64,000 nt of DNA from Hydractinia symbiolongicarpus (lineage: Eukaryota; Cnidaria; Hydrozoa; Anthoathecata; Hydractiniidae). The stretch is taken from contig NC_079878.1 of the NCBI RefSeq assembly GCF_029227915.1, positions 7,190,001-7,254,000 of the forward strand, written 5' to 3'. The translations under genes were made by a program, and so were the position numbers. Of this stretch, positions 51,851-60,146 are shown in pieces. The notes below the pieces were generated by a model that was not told the origin of the DNA, searched no databases, and saw nothing but the letters and a program-made list of their open reading frames with translations. The stretch's first letter is position 1. Each line of letters begins with the position of its first letter.

Positions 51851-52025
51851 ATGACGCTTCATTGCGCATGTTTGAAATTTTATCGACTTTGCCGGAATTG
51901 TCGGATTTGCCGGATTTCTCGGACTTGCCGCGAGAGGTGATTTGGGAATTTCCCTAATCGTCGTAATATGTCCCCATGAGAAATTGAAGTATCGCTGCAA
52001 AGACTGCAAGAACAGCAAACAATAA
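51851..52025 (+). pseudogene. Very small membrane protein ending in CKDCKNSKQ
   Basis: From about 51,868 the frame encodes a hydrophobic segment (GIVGFAGFLGLAARG, then LGISLIVVICP) and a short basic tail with a CKDC pair, ending at TAA 52,023-52,025. The first in-register ATG I can propose is 51,851, which needs one frameshift. The TAA is directly followed by the ATG of the next gene, the same TAAATG arrangement as at 50,078-50,083. Function unknown. Confidence 0.4.
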
Positions 52026-52430
52026 ATGGCAGTCTTGGCAATCATGGCAGGAGGGGCCCTAATAAACGCCCTGGCATTCAGTGGAACGAAATTCTTGTTT
52101 TCCAAACTTGCAGGACACGGCGAAGCAGAACGCAAAAGCCACGATCAAGCAATGGAAAAACTACAAGCAACCAAAGCTTAATGGGTACAAGACCGACAAG
52201 CAAAGATCGATCGGTTCAACAAACACCGCAATTGCAACTAGAGGCTGGGAAGAGCCTTCGGGAGTTGGAGGACGACATGTACAAATACTGAATTGTATCA
52301 AATAATTAGATTCCTAACTTGTCTGATTACTACACACTCTCCAAACAATAACAAGATCGCAAACTCACTTTTATCATTAACTCCTAATCTCTGCTAGGGT
52401 TTGCATCCTACAAATATTTGTAAGAACGTT
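52026..52430 (+). pseudogene. Small membrane/coiled-coil Polinton protein (several stops)
   Basis: ATG 52,026 begins a hydrophobic N-terminus (MAVLAIMAGGALINALAF, SGTKFLFSKL), followed by a charged helix (ERKSHDQAMEKLQATK). An in-frame TAA follows, then a basic helix, another TAG, and after a frame change LSDYYTLSKQ and RKLTFIINS with two further stops. I recognise the family as a conserved small gene of cnidarian Polinton-type elements (recollection); function unknown. It precedes the integrase on the same strand. The remnant contains a 14-bp palindrome tacaaatatttgta at 52,409-52,422. Confidence 0.6.
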
Positions 52431-52467
52431 TTTAACATGTATAATAAAACATTTTAAAAACATCACA

Positions 52468-53720
52468 TATATCGTTACCGAGAAGGAGGCGGAAAAATTA
52501 AGTCAAATTTACTACAGTCAAGAACATCTCTGGACTGGACGTTAAGCTATCAAATGACTTGCATAGGAAGCTGGCCTATCAAAGACGAAGGTCACTCGTT
52601 GGCTGTCCAACCAACTGCTCTGGCTCCAACACATCAAAGGCTCGAAACGTATCGATTACCCTCATTTCACCATTACAAGGCCAAATAAGATGCATCAGTT
52701 TGATATATTGTACATGCCTCATGGCAAACTATATGGAAACACGTACAAGTACATCCTGACAGGCATTGACATGGCTATAAGATACAAGGTGGCGAGACCG
52801 TTACGTACCAGAAAAGCTCAGTCAAGTCAAGAACATCTCTGGACTGGACGTTAAGCTATCAAATGACTTGCATAGGAAGCTGGCCTATCAAAGACGAAGG
52901 TCACTCGTTGGCTGTCCAACCAACTGCTCTGGCTCCAACACATCAAAGGCTCGAGACGTATCGATTACCCTCATTTCACCATTACAAGGCCAAATAAGAT
53001 GCATCAATTTGATATATTGTACATGCCTCATGGCAAACTATATGGAAACACGTACAAGTACATCCTGACAGGCATTGACATGGCTATAAGATACAAGGTG
53101 GCGAGACCATTACGTACCAGAAAAGCTAGCGAAGTCGCGGACATGATCAAGGATATTTACAAGGCAGGACCTTTACGATACCCCAAGATTTTTCAGTGTG
53201 ATAATGGTTCTGAATTCAAATCAAATGTATCAAAATTGTTAGAGGAGAAGGGGTGAAGATTAAACGGGCCACCACCAAGTACCACCATACTTTCACGGCC
53301 TTTGTCGGGGGTTATAACAAGGTACTCGCGGAAGGACTCTTCAAACCCCAAGATGCACAGGACCTGGTTGCTGGGAAGACTATTACCATTTGATAGAAAC
53401 ACTTATACGCTATCGCAAAAAGTCTCAACAACAGCAAGACTGCCATGATTAAGATAAAACCTAACAGGTTGATTAAACTGGATGACGTCCCGCTCGCGAA
53501 AAGTTAACAATACCTCAAAGAGAAACCCTTACCCGTGGATGGATTATACCTCTATCTGTTGCGGCCGGAGAGGAGCATGGTGACTCTAAAATACGCGCCA
53601 CTGACACCTTTTGGAGCAGAAAAACTTACAGGATGGATAGGATCGTGGTAGGTAGTCGTATTTTCAGATACCTCCAGAGGATGTCAAGGCTTGGTAACAG
53701 TTACTCAGACGTTCATCCAA
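52468..53720 (+). pseudogene. Polinton rve-type integrase (broken, internally duplicated)
   Basis: A DDE-type integrase that would join element ends to host DNA. The N-terminal helical region is LSKTKVTRWLSNQLLWLQH, followed by the rve core with FDILYMP (first Asp), a strand ILTGIDMAIRYK, and FQCDNGSEF (second Asp) near 53,196-53,222. After a frame change the expected catalytic Glu region reads AFVGGYNK, so the Glu is Gly (GGG 53,307-53,309). The C-terminal part includes MIKIKPNRLIKLDDVPL and, in another frame, WSRKTYRMDRIV. Three nonsense codons (TAA, TGA, TAG) cluster in the N-terminal region. A 309-bp tandem duplication (52,517-52,825 and 52,826-53,134) repeats the start of the core. Its 3' end converges on a leftward gene. 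Confidence 0.9.
52517..53134 (+). repeat. 309-bp tandem duplication inside the integrase
   Basis: 52,517-52,825 and 52,826-53,134 match with only a few differences (for example cgaaacg/cgagacg, catcagt/catcaat and gaccgtt/gaccatt). The junction contains a repeated gtcaa, suggesting microhomology-mediated duplication. The nonsense codons near the beginning are identical in both copies, so they arose earlier. 309 is divisible by three. Confidence 0.92.
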
Positions 53721-53909
53721 AGCATCATCATCATCTTCGTCATCTTCTTTCGGATCCCTTAAATAATCCACAGGATGTAGGGTGTAGACGGGCATCCATA
53801 GACTATACCTTTAATAACAGTGGGTTCATTTTCCAAATCAATATCGGCTAGCCAAATCCGATAGCTTCAACTCCTTATTCTTGATGACCTGATAACAGAG
53901 CACCCCCAT
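53664..53909 (-). pseudogene. Small acidic Polinton protein (frameshifted)
   Basis: From ATG 53,909: MGVLCYQVIKNKELKLSD, then after a frame change WLADIDLENEPTVIKG, then a third frame with a strongly acidic tail (DPKEDDEDDDALDERLSN) ending at TGA 53,664. It converges on the integrase end. I do not recognise a domain, and the boundaries are inferred from frame continuity and composition. Function unknown. Confidence 0.45.
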
Positions 53910-53952
53910 AGTTGTTCTCCTTAACATTAACATCATCATGGAGCCCCAGACG

Positions 53953-54213
53953 TTAAATATCAGCCTCTAGATCCTTGTCGATATCGCTTCTCACAAATTT
54001 TTCCCATGCGTTTTCGCCCGACGCGTACTTGTCTAAAAGCTTTTCGTCAACCTTATATTCAAAACCTTCATAGTAGAGTCCATCGCGATATTTAAAATTT
54101 TCCAGGCAGGCAGGACAATAACCAGTCACTGAAGCCGCCTTTATGCAATAGTAGCACGGGTACATGGATATTGTAATCCCTTGTAAATTGATTTCTTGTA
54201 CATATTCTTCCAT
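53953..54213 (-). CDS. Small zinc-ribbon-like protein
   Basis: An intact 86-codon frame. Residues C20-Y-Y-C23 and C33-P-A-C36 form a classical pair of CxxC knuckles, followed by an aromatic/acidic region and a charged C-terminus. Such four-Cys modules bind zinc and often mediate nucleic-acid or protein contact; nothing more specific can be said. It lies in the leftward gene block between an acidic protein and the KilA-N/BRO-like gene. A strong hairpin lies 26 bases upstream of its ATG. Confidence 0.6.
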   Translation of the reverse strand: MEEYVQEINLQGITISMYPCYYCIKAASVTGYCPACLENFKYRDGLYYEGFEYKVDEKLLDKYASGENAWEKFVRSDIDKDLEADI

Positions 54214-54239
54214 CTTTTGATATATTCAGGTAGAATTAG

Positions 54240-54275
54240 CTTTTTTGTATGGACAAATATTCCATACAAAAAAAG
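54240..54275. terminator. Long-stem intergenic hairpin with A/T tract
   Basis: cttttttgtatgga (54,240-54,253) pairs with tccatacaaaaaaag (54,261-54,275) over 14 bp with one extra A in the right arm and a 7-base loop. It occupies the 72-bp gap between the stop of the upstream leftward gene (54,286) and the next leftward ATG (54,213), so it could end one transcript and/or start the next. Confidence 0.6.
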
Positions 54276-54285
54276 TTACATCATA

Positions 54286-55070
54286 TCATTCCTCGAGCTC
54301 TAGGAGACGTTGATGAGTACAATGTGCACCAAGCTTGAAATGTCTCACACGCTCTGGGTTGACTTCAATACAACCACGCTCCCTGAGCCAGTTGTAGTGA
54401 ACAATAAAATTCGGAGTCTCTGCCAGTACGGCAATCTCACCCTTGGGATAGTCAACAAGCTTGTTCCGTATTTTTTGTGCCACATACACCTGTTGGCCAC
54501 AGTTTGCCATGTATGGAAAGGGGTTGTTGTTGTTCTTCTGGATTACAACAATGCCGTTATCTTTCCCAGAATCTTTGAGGTAAGGCACGGTACGTTGCTG
54601 AAGTGATTCTACTTGGTCTTGTAGTATTGTAATTTCATCCCACGACACCACGAGCTGGTTATCCGTATCCTCAATCTCATCCCCGAGGAATGCCAGGGCA
54701 ATATCCTTATCCTCAAGGTCTTGAAGGTGCTCCCTTACCTTATCTTGTAACTTTTCAACATCTTTTGTGTAAGCCATCTGGTAAGCTTTGCCGTCTTGGG
54801 TTTCCTGGAACGACGCACAATCTCCAATGCATCGTCTAATGTAACAAAGGCATCATGCCTATTTTGGTCTCTTTTTAGTGACGTGTTTGAAACCAACCCT
54901 ATCTCATGACGTGGAAGGGTAGTAATATTCCGATAGGACTCTGCAATTTTTTCAATACCCAGAAAACGTCCAGGATCAGCTCTTTTGAACATACGCTGAT
55001 TTTGATTGTCAAATAGAGTTTCAATTGATCCTGCGGGTACGGCATTGAAGAGAGAAAGTTGCGAAGACAT
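54286..55070 (-). pseudogene. KilA-N/BRO-like protein with coiled coil and conserved C-terminal domain (frameshifted)
   Basis: The N-terminal frame (111 codons from ATG 55,070: MSSQLSLFNAVPAG..., RMFKRADPGRFLGIEKI, SRKPKTAKLTRWL) resembles the BRO-N/KilA-N type of viral DNA-binding domain. A frame change at about 54,750-54,780 leads into a second frame (to 54,286) with a coiled coil (KLQDKVREHLQDLEDKD, ITILQDQVESLQQ) and a C-terminal domain with PYLKDSGKDNGIVVI and NWLRERGCIEV. The order resembles N1R/p28-like and BRO-like proteins of large DNA viruses, and I recall it in cnidarian Polinton-type elements. It probably regulated element or host transcription or replication (inference). Confidence 0.72.
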
Positions 55071-55100
55071 TTCTATATACCAATGTTTAGCCAGAAGATT

Positions 55101-55695
55101 TCAATCAAGGATTTTCCAAGTCCTAGGATGTTCCAACCTCACGTATAGGCATACTTGTTTGGATTTTCTTCAATTCATCCTTTATATCATCCCAATCTGA
55201 TATCATGTTCGTCTCTTCGTCTATCATTTTCATATCTGAGCGTTCATGGGGGTACCAGAAGAATAGCTGTTTCTTCTGTCTTCTCAAATTTTTAGGCAAA
55301 GCAGTATACGCTTGGGTAAGTATCCACAAGCTGTGCTTTCCATGCTACCTGAGGCCGCCAATTCAATCAGGAACTGTCGCTGCTTGTCAAGGCTCTCGTC
55401 GGCTATACAATCGTCTACGACAAACAACGTCTCCTCAGCTGCTAGTTACGACAACAATTTTTGGATCCAATCAAAAAATTAATCTTTGGGGTCTATCAGG
55501 AACACGTAATCATCCTTCAAGGTAGGTGGTATTCCATTGCAGGGTAGGCCATAGTATCACCATGTTGTGATAGTGGTGTCCGTATTTAATTTCCAGTAGA
55601 TCCAGAAGACGTTGTGTTTTCCCGCAGCTTGTTGGGCCTGTAAAAATGGCCGTATGTGATTCCTTCAAAACAACTAAAAGTATTGATAACACCAT
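55101..55695 (-). pseudogene. FtsK/HerA-type DNA-packaging ATPase (broken)
   Basis: The ATPase would pump element DNA into particles. Starting at ATG 55,695, Walker A is GPTSCGKT at residues 20-27, followed by ILWPTLQWN. In another frame come LKDDYVFLIDPKD, a TAA, WIQKLL, a second TAA, and ETLFVVDDC, the Walker B-type strand near 55,410-55,430. A third frame (55,123-55,329) has WILTQAYTALPKNLRRQKKQ, containing the TQ sensor-like motif, and HERSD. A final frame change would end the protein near 55,101 (HPRTWKILD). ATG 55,695 overlaps a run in which the upstream gene's stop and AATAAA lie. A hallmark gene of the element. Confidence 0.9.
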
Positions 55696-55701
55696 TTTTT
55701 A

Positions 55702-55995
55702 TTATGGACCTTTGGATTTATCGCTGCGCAGGTAGAACAAATCCATACGCTGCAGTGATTGTTCACCAAGGACCCCCGGCAGGCAGGCCAGAACTTGGCC
55801 TTTCGGGTCTTGTATTCGAGGGGTAAGGGGTCAAACGATAGCTTACCATCCAGACAGCGCAGGATGATTTTATTGGTATTTTTAAAATCTCGGTGTACCG
55901 AGGTACGATGTTGTATGTAAACAGGGTATAAAGACGTAAGTAAAACTCGTCTTGTTGAGACCCTTGAATCTCTTTGTCAATTCTAGCTACATCAA
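55702..55995 (-). pseudogene. Unassigned small gene remnant between ATPase and HNH genes
   Basis: One frame reads IDKEIQGSQQDEFYLRLY and TLFTYNIVPRYTEI, a second DGKLSFDPLPLEYKTRKAK, and a third GEQSLQRMDLFYLRSDK ending at TAA 55,702-55,704, only 6 bp before the ATPase ATG. The succession of plausible frames in one direction suggests a gene of about 95 codons broken by two indels. No start codon is visible and I do not recognise the family. Confidence 0.35.
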
Positions 55996-56014
55996 TAACT
56001 TATTTTTTACAAGC

Positions 56015-56654
56015 CTATTCCGTAATGTATCGATTGCCCTTTGACATGTTCTCACTCGCCCACATGGGTTGAGTGTTGGTTTAGTGTAATCTACTAGCAA
56101 CCTCGGTAAGCGACGGAGCATCGCCGTTTTCTGGATATTTAATCGGTACCTTGTGAACGGTATGCCACTTACCATAATTGTTTAAGGTCATCCCATTGAC
56201 AAACTTAGCCTCAATATGGGCCCGCAAGGTAGCGATACCACACCCGAGATACTCCCGAGAACTGAGCTCCTTGTTTTCCTTCAGGTCTTTGCGGGCCTGG
56301 CTGCTTGCAACAGAAGCGAGATGTTCTTATCCTACCATGTTCCCTGCAAATATGATCTCTTCTGCAGTCTTTACATTTGGATCTTATCCTACCATGTTCC
56401 CTGCATCTACCACCACCCCCACAGTCCTTTCACTGTGATTTTATCCTACCATGTTCACTGCATATTTCTACACCGCCACAGTTCTTGCAACGACACATCT
56501 GCTTTTGATGCGTACACTTTGTACGTTTTTGTGATGCCTTGGCTACATTCAAGAATTTGATGCATGTTTTTTTCCTTTGACCATTTCCTTTGATCGTAAA
56601 ATTATCCAAAGAAAGATAGTGTTTACAATTCGAGCATTTCTTGGTTCCCTCCAT
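56015..56654 (-). pseudogene. Cys-repeat zinc-finger protein with HNH-like nuclease domain (broken)
   Basis: From ATG 56,654: a KCSNCKHYLS knuckle, a basic segment, then tandem Cys-rich repeats of about 18-19 residues with the pattern C-K-[DN]-C-[GR]...C-x-E-H-G-R-I (three repeats at about 56,330-56,490). After a frame change the C-terminal domain contains REYLGCGIATLRAHIEAKF, GMTLNNYGKWHTVHKVP and LHYTNTQPMWASENMSKGN. This matches the HNH-like nuclease module of large DNA viruses and cnidarian elements (recollection). The usual H-x-D-H reads HTVH, so the Asp is lost. A TGA replaces the first Cys of the second repeat. Probably a DNA-binding nuclease originally. Confidence 0.75.
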
Positions 56655-56665
56655 ATTGATTTCTA

Positions 56666-56682
56666 TTTGTCTCTACGACAAA
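56666..56682. promoter_or_regulatory. Short intergenic hairpin
   Basis: tttgtc / gacaaa pair across the 5-base loop tctac, 11 bases upstream of the leftward ATG at 56,654 in a 47-bp intergenic gap. The stem is short, so support rests mainly on its boundary position. Confidence 0.35.
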
Positions 56683-56701
56683 CAAAAATTTTACTAGACG
56701 C

Positions 56702-56958
56702 TCATTTTGGCTGTTTCAGGACAACACTCGCGGGGATCCACCCGTTCTTCATAGCCATCTCACGACTCGCCCTGTCTGCTGCAAAATAGGCCACCATCTT
56801 AAGGACATCGTTTGTATCCATCTTGGTAGATGGTCTTGGTATACCCAGGAAGTTTTACCAGCCAGGGCATGCGCAAATGTTAAAGATAGATCCACGACGG
56901 CTTCATTTTGCATGTCTAGGATCTCCTTTTCTTTTGGGGTTACGTTGCGTGTGGTCAT
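56702..56958 (-). pseudogene. Small conserved Polinton protein (one frameshift)
   Basis: From ATG 56,958: MTTRNVTPKEKEILDMQNEA and LTFAHALAGKTSWVYQ, then a frame change near 56,815 into KMDTNDVLKMVAYFAADR and GWIPASVVLKQPK ending at TGA 56,702. I recognise the N-terminal block as a conserved short Polinton ORF in cnidarians (recollection); function unknown. No membrane segment or metal site is apparent. The ATG is embedded in AATAAATG just after the stop of the upstream gene. Confidence 0.6.
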
Positions 56959-56962
56959 TTAT

Positions 56963-57267
56963 TCAATGCATTTTGAAGATTTCGAGGGTTTTATCCTTTT
57001 GTTTAAGATCAGGGTGGGCCGTTTTGCCTTTAAATTTGTACCATACTCCAACGGCTATCACAAGCACGGCAAGCCCCCCCCAATGCCGCAGAAGTAGACT
57101 GACTGTACGGAACTTGCCCTAAAAGAGGTTTTGACTTTAGTTTCTACTGTACCCTCTTGTTGTTTTATTTCTTCCTTTCTCTTCTTCATCAGTGTCGCCA
57201 ACTTGTGACCCTGCGACACTCTCCCTGGATACTCTACTGGTTTAATGACTCTCTCTTCTTCACTTAT
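56963..57267 (-). pseudogene. Single-pass membrane protein of Polinton (start codon lost, homopolymer frameshift)
   Basis: The frame contains VEYPGRVSQGHKLATLMKK, a Lys/Glu-rich helix, a hydrophobic segment (with LAVLVIAVGVWY), a basic anchor (KFKGK) and a charged tail ending at TGA 56,963-56,965. The likely initiator position reads ATA (complement of 57,265-57,267), preceded by TAA and a hairpin. A run of eight C at 57,074-57,081 lies where the frame breaks inside the hydrophobic segment. Basic residues after the helix suggest a cytoplasmic C-terminus. Known to me only as a short conserved element ORF; function unknown. Confidence 0.55.
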
Positions 57268-57301
57268 TTATCTTATAGCTCTGAAGGGCTATAAGATAAA
57301 T
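57266..57301. terminator. 14-bp-stem hairpin between two leftward genes
   Basis: atttatcttatagc (57,266-57,279) pairs perfectly with gctataagataaat (57,288-57,301) across an 8-base loop. It overlaps the stop of the upstream leftward gene (57,289-57,291) and ends at the presumed start of the next, so it spans the gene boundary exactly. Confidence 0.65.
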
Positions 57302-57779
57302 TTCACATGATCTTTCTCCTCTGCCTCATCCTCTTTTTTGCTCATATGGTGGACAGTGTGTCCTGCTACTAAGATGGTTGCCAGACATCTGCCAATTGTA
57401 CAATAGACGAGTACGCCCAGGTCCGTCATGGCATGCCGGATAATAGCGTCTTCTTCGCATTCTTGTCGCAGATCGTCAACGCTGTCGATATCCACGAAAT
57501 TCCCAATCAGTTTCGCGTATAGGCTGACTACGTGAGTAGTCAACGCCTTGGCTGTCTTGTCCCCCTTTTTTGGAGCTCACTTTGTACATACTCGGCATGT
57601 ATCTTTTCCACCACCTCCCTTGGAGCCTTATCAACAAACCCCTCCCTGCATTTTTTCGGTACAATATGTCCTTTGCCTTCGCGTAAGGCTTGTTTTAAAG
57701 CTTGACGTTGATCCGTTGGTTTCTCAGCATGTTCATAAGATTATGTGGCTGTGTCAAATACTTGTGCAAGATCTGACAT
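57289..57779 (-). pseudogene. Conserved Polinton protein with C-terminal hydrophobic helix (broken)
   Basis: From ATG 57,779: MSDLAQVFDTAT, an in-frame TAA, then QALKQALREGKGHIVPKK and FVDKAPREVVEKIHAEYVQ; after a frame change near 57,550 the 84-codon frame to 57,289 gives THVVSLYAKLIGNFVDID, HAMTDLGVLVYCTIGRCL, a hydrophobic stretch (ATILVAGHTV) and an acidic/basic tail. I recognise the GKGHIVPKK and ADLG-type regions as belonging to a conserved family in cnidarian Polinton-type elements (recollection). Function unknown; a membrane-anchored role is plausible. ACAATAAAGAGA lies immediately before the ATG. Confidence 0.65.
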
Positions 57780-57868
57780 TCTCTTTATTGTACGACGGAA
57801 GCAGAAAAGCAAAACGCGATTAGGGCATACGGTAGTGTTACAGTGATATACAAACATCACACTTCGTT

Positions 57869-58095
57869 TTAGTTTTTTTGAAGAACCCTTCGGTTTTTTG
57901 TTGTTGTTGTTTGAAATTTGGAGGGTTTTTTGAGTTTAGGGATCTTTTAAATCTTGGATTCTTTCCCTAACTGATATGGAACATTTTTCACTTCTATTGG
58001 TTCAATCCAACTCCCCCTGTGACCACAGTCGCCAATGCAAAAGAATCGCTCGCAATCTTTTTCCCAAGGCATTCTTTTATTTTATCAGCCGTCAT
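57869..58095 (-). pseudogene. Small Lys-rich Polinton protein (frameshift and stop)
   Basis: From ATG 58,095: MTADKIKECLGKK, then in another frame CERFFCIGDCGHRGSWIEP and IEVKNVPYQLGKESKI, an in-frame TAA, and a basic tail (KIPKLKKPSK...TTTTKNRR) ending at TAA 57,869. The coding remnant starts 16 bases after the polymerase stop (58,111) on the same strand. The short helical start plus a YQLG segment recalls a small ORF that regularly follows the polymerase in related elements (recollection). The remaining gap to the next gene (57,780-57,868) contains no ORF. Confidence 0.5.
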
Positions 58096-58110
58096 GGTTA
58101 ATAGCATAGG

Positions 58111-60146
58111 TCAAACACGGTAGAAATATAAAGGCGTCGTATGTACCCCATCGTCATGTACAACTCTCTTATCGTAAAACACCGGCAGCCCGAGCTTGTT
58201 TTGTTCGTACGTAACCATCACCTGGTTGTATACCCGGAAACCTATGATTTTGGCCATGTCTAAACCACCCCTCAGCGTTTTCAGGTACCTACACCAAGTC
58301 AAGGCATTTTGCTTTTTTGACATGGCCTTACACGAAAATTTCGTACCCTTTTTTCCTTCAACGAAGTAGCACTTGGCTGTCACGGCATTTATCGGAAACC
58401 CAATAAATTCGGGTTTGAATAGTCCTCCTGTTCGACTCGAGTACTTATCAACGACGAGTCAGTTTTTTACATCCTCGTCATATTCGTCAAGCAGTTCGGG
58501 GCAAACGACATCTTGCAACTCTTCTTCAGAGATGGCAAAATAGGCACTGTCAGTGTCCATGTAGATGTACTCAAAGTCTCGATGATCCACGTACTTATCC
58601 AGAAAATCGTAGTAGAATTCCAACATGCAAAGTTTGGCCAATTGATAAACCGCGATACCACACTGTTAGGCTCTATTGATAGTACACTTCTGTTTGCCCC
58701 TTCTCAGCTCGTAAGCATCTCCAATCTCTTCAAGGTCCTCCAGGAATGGACTTATGAGGGCTGCATCAACATATTTTTCATCCCTCTTAAACGTAGTATT
58801 TGTTTCCCTCGCTAGGTCTGCAATCATTTGGCCGTAGAACGAGTTGCCTTTCAACTTTGCCGTATCTCCTGCAATACGTTTGTCGGGGTCTTTATCAGCT
58901 TGTCGTAGTGCATCAGCAATCTCTTTCGGAAACTATGCAAAGGGCTTACCTCAAATGTACTTGAGGAACTGATAAAAGGCAGTCAAGGTACCATTTCAGC
59001 ACACGGATATACAGTAGGATTTTTTTGGTTTTCATTAATCCCAGGAGTTTACGTGTTTCAGGTACACGCTTGCGACCAGTATTTTTCAAGTACTCGTGCA
59101 TGTGCTCCGGAATTTGATCGTCAGGTATTTCTTTCACCACAAACAGGGGAGCCATTTCACTAAACTTTTCACGCCGATATTCAGTTACCTCAACATCATC
59201 AAGCAAACCCAATAAACGACCCATCCACCACACCTCGCGTTAGTATCTCGATATTGTGTTCCGAAGTCGGTGTAGCCACCTTGATCAGCTGTTCCTTCCC
59301 ACAAGGAAAGTCTTGCATCAGGGTACTCGGGTAGAGCATATTTGCATCGTACCCTAGAATGTTCCTGCACTTTTGGGGTTACTTGTACATGTGAGACCTG
59401 ATACCTGTCACGTCTCGTTCATGGTATCTACAAAATACGATTGCTCGTCCACCACCCATCCCCGTCCGTAAGAGGTTGTGGGCCTCGTTCTTTGTACATT
59501 TTCACGTGCTTTTTGTACCTCCTTGTAGGTCTTCCGATTCTGGCTTTAGTAGGAGTCCTCGCACTTATGCCTGCATGGGTCTCCTGGATAATATAGCTCC
59601 AGCTTGGGGTTCAGCTGTAGGTAGCGCATTGATACGACTGGGATACTCATGGCATCCTTCAAAATGTCTATCTCATCCTTATAATACTGCAGCCTCGTCT
59701 TATCCACGGGCTTAATGAACGGCTGCACATCGGCTAGGCTGTACTCGCGCAGCCAGTCCATCATGGTGACACAGCCCCGCCTGTAAAACTTAGCACGGAA
59801 TGTCTCGTACCTTTCGGGAGAGAGCGTGTTTTTCCCACTTAGCCGGCTATAAAAGTCCCCGTGCGCCACAGGCCCAACATTGTCTAACTTGTCGTGGCTC
59901 GTCAACCATTCCAACGACTTCCACCAACCGCCATAGCTTAGACCAGGAGCAAGGAAATTCTTGATATCTAAAATTTAAACCTCGAGGTGGTGAGTAACAT
60001 GCGCCTTGTGCAAGTTCTTCGACAAAATACCGCTTGATCAGGTTGATGTCGTACTTTTCACTGTTAAACCCTATAACGGTTCCTTGCTTTACCCACTCGT
60101 CCCACACGTGGTTCTTTTTTGATAGCATATTAATATCTTCAGGCAC
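58111..60146 (-). pseudogene. Protein-primed family B DNA polymerase of Polinton, N-terminus missing (broken)
   Basis: Replicates the element using a terminal protein as primer. Reading leftward: exonuclease motif II GFNSEKYDINLIK near 60,048-60,075; exonuclease III region near 59,580-59,760 (WLREYSLADVQPF, YYKDEIDILKDAMSIP); polymerase motif A GYDANMLYPSTL near 59,318-59,355; motif B KGNSFYG near 58,830-58,854; motif C YMDTDS at 58,546-58,563; thumb region KFSCKAMSKKQN and MVTYEQNKLGLPVFYDKR; stop at 58,111. These lie in at least five frame segments with indels between them. Exonuclease motif I and everything upstream are absent because the element is cut at about 60,150. The catalytic Asp residues of motifs A and C are still present. 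Confidence 0.93.

Noticed and set aside
52468-53720. Integrase as part of an LTR retrotransposon
   Set aside because: No LTRs, gag, protease or reverse transcriptase accompany it; the neighbours are Polinton genes and the sequence style is that of Polinton integrases.
56178-56560. Plus-strand ORFs with repeated PTMFP/SYHVP motifs
   Set aside because: Antisense translation of the Cys-rich repeats of the leftward HNH-like gene.
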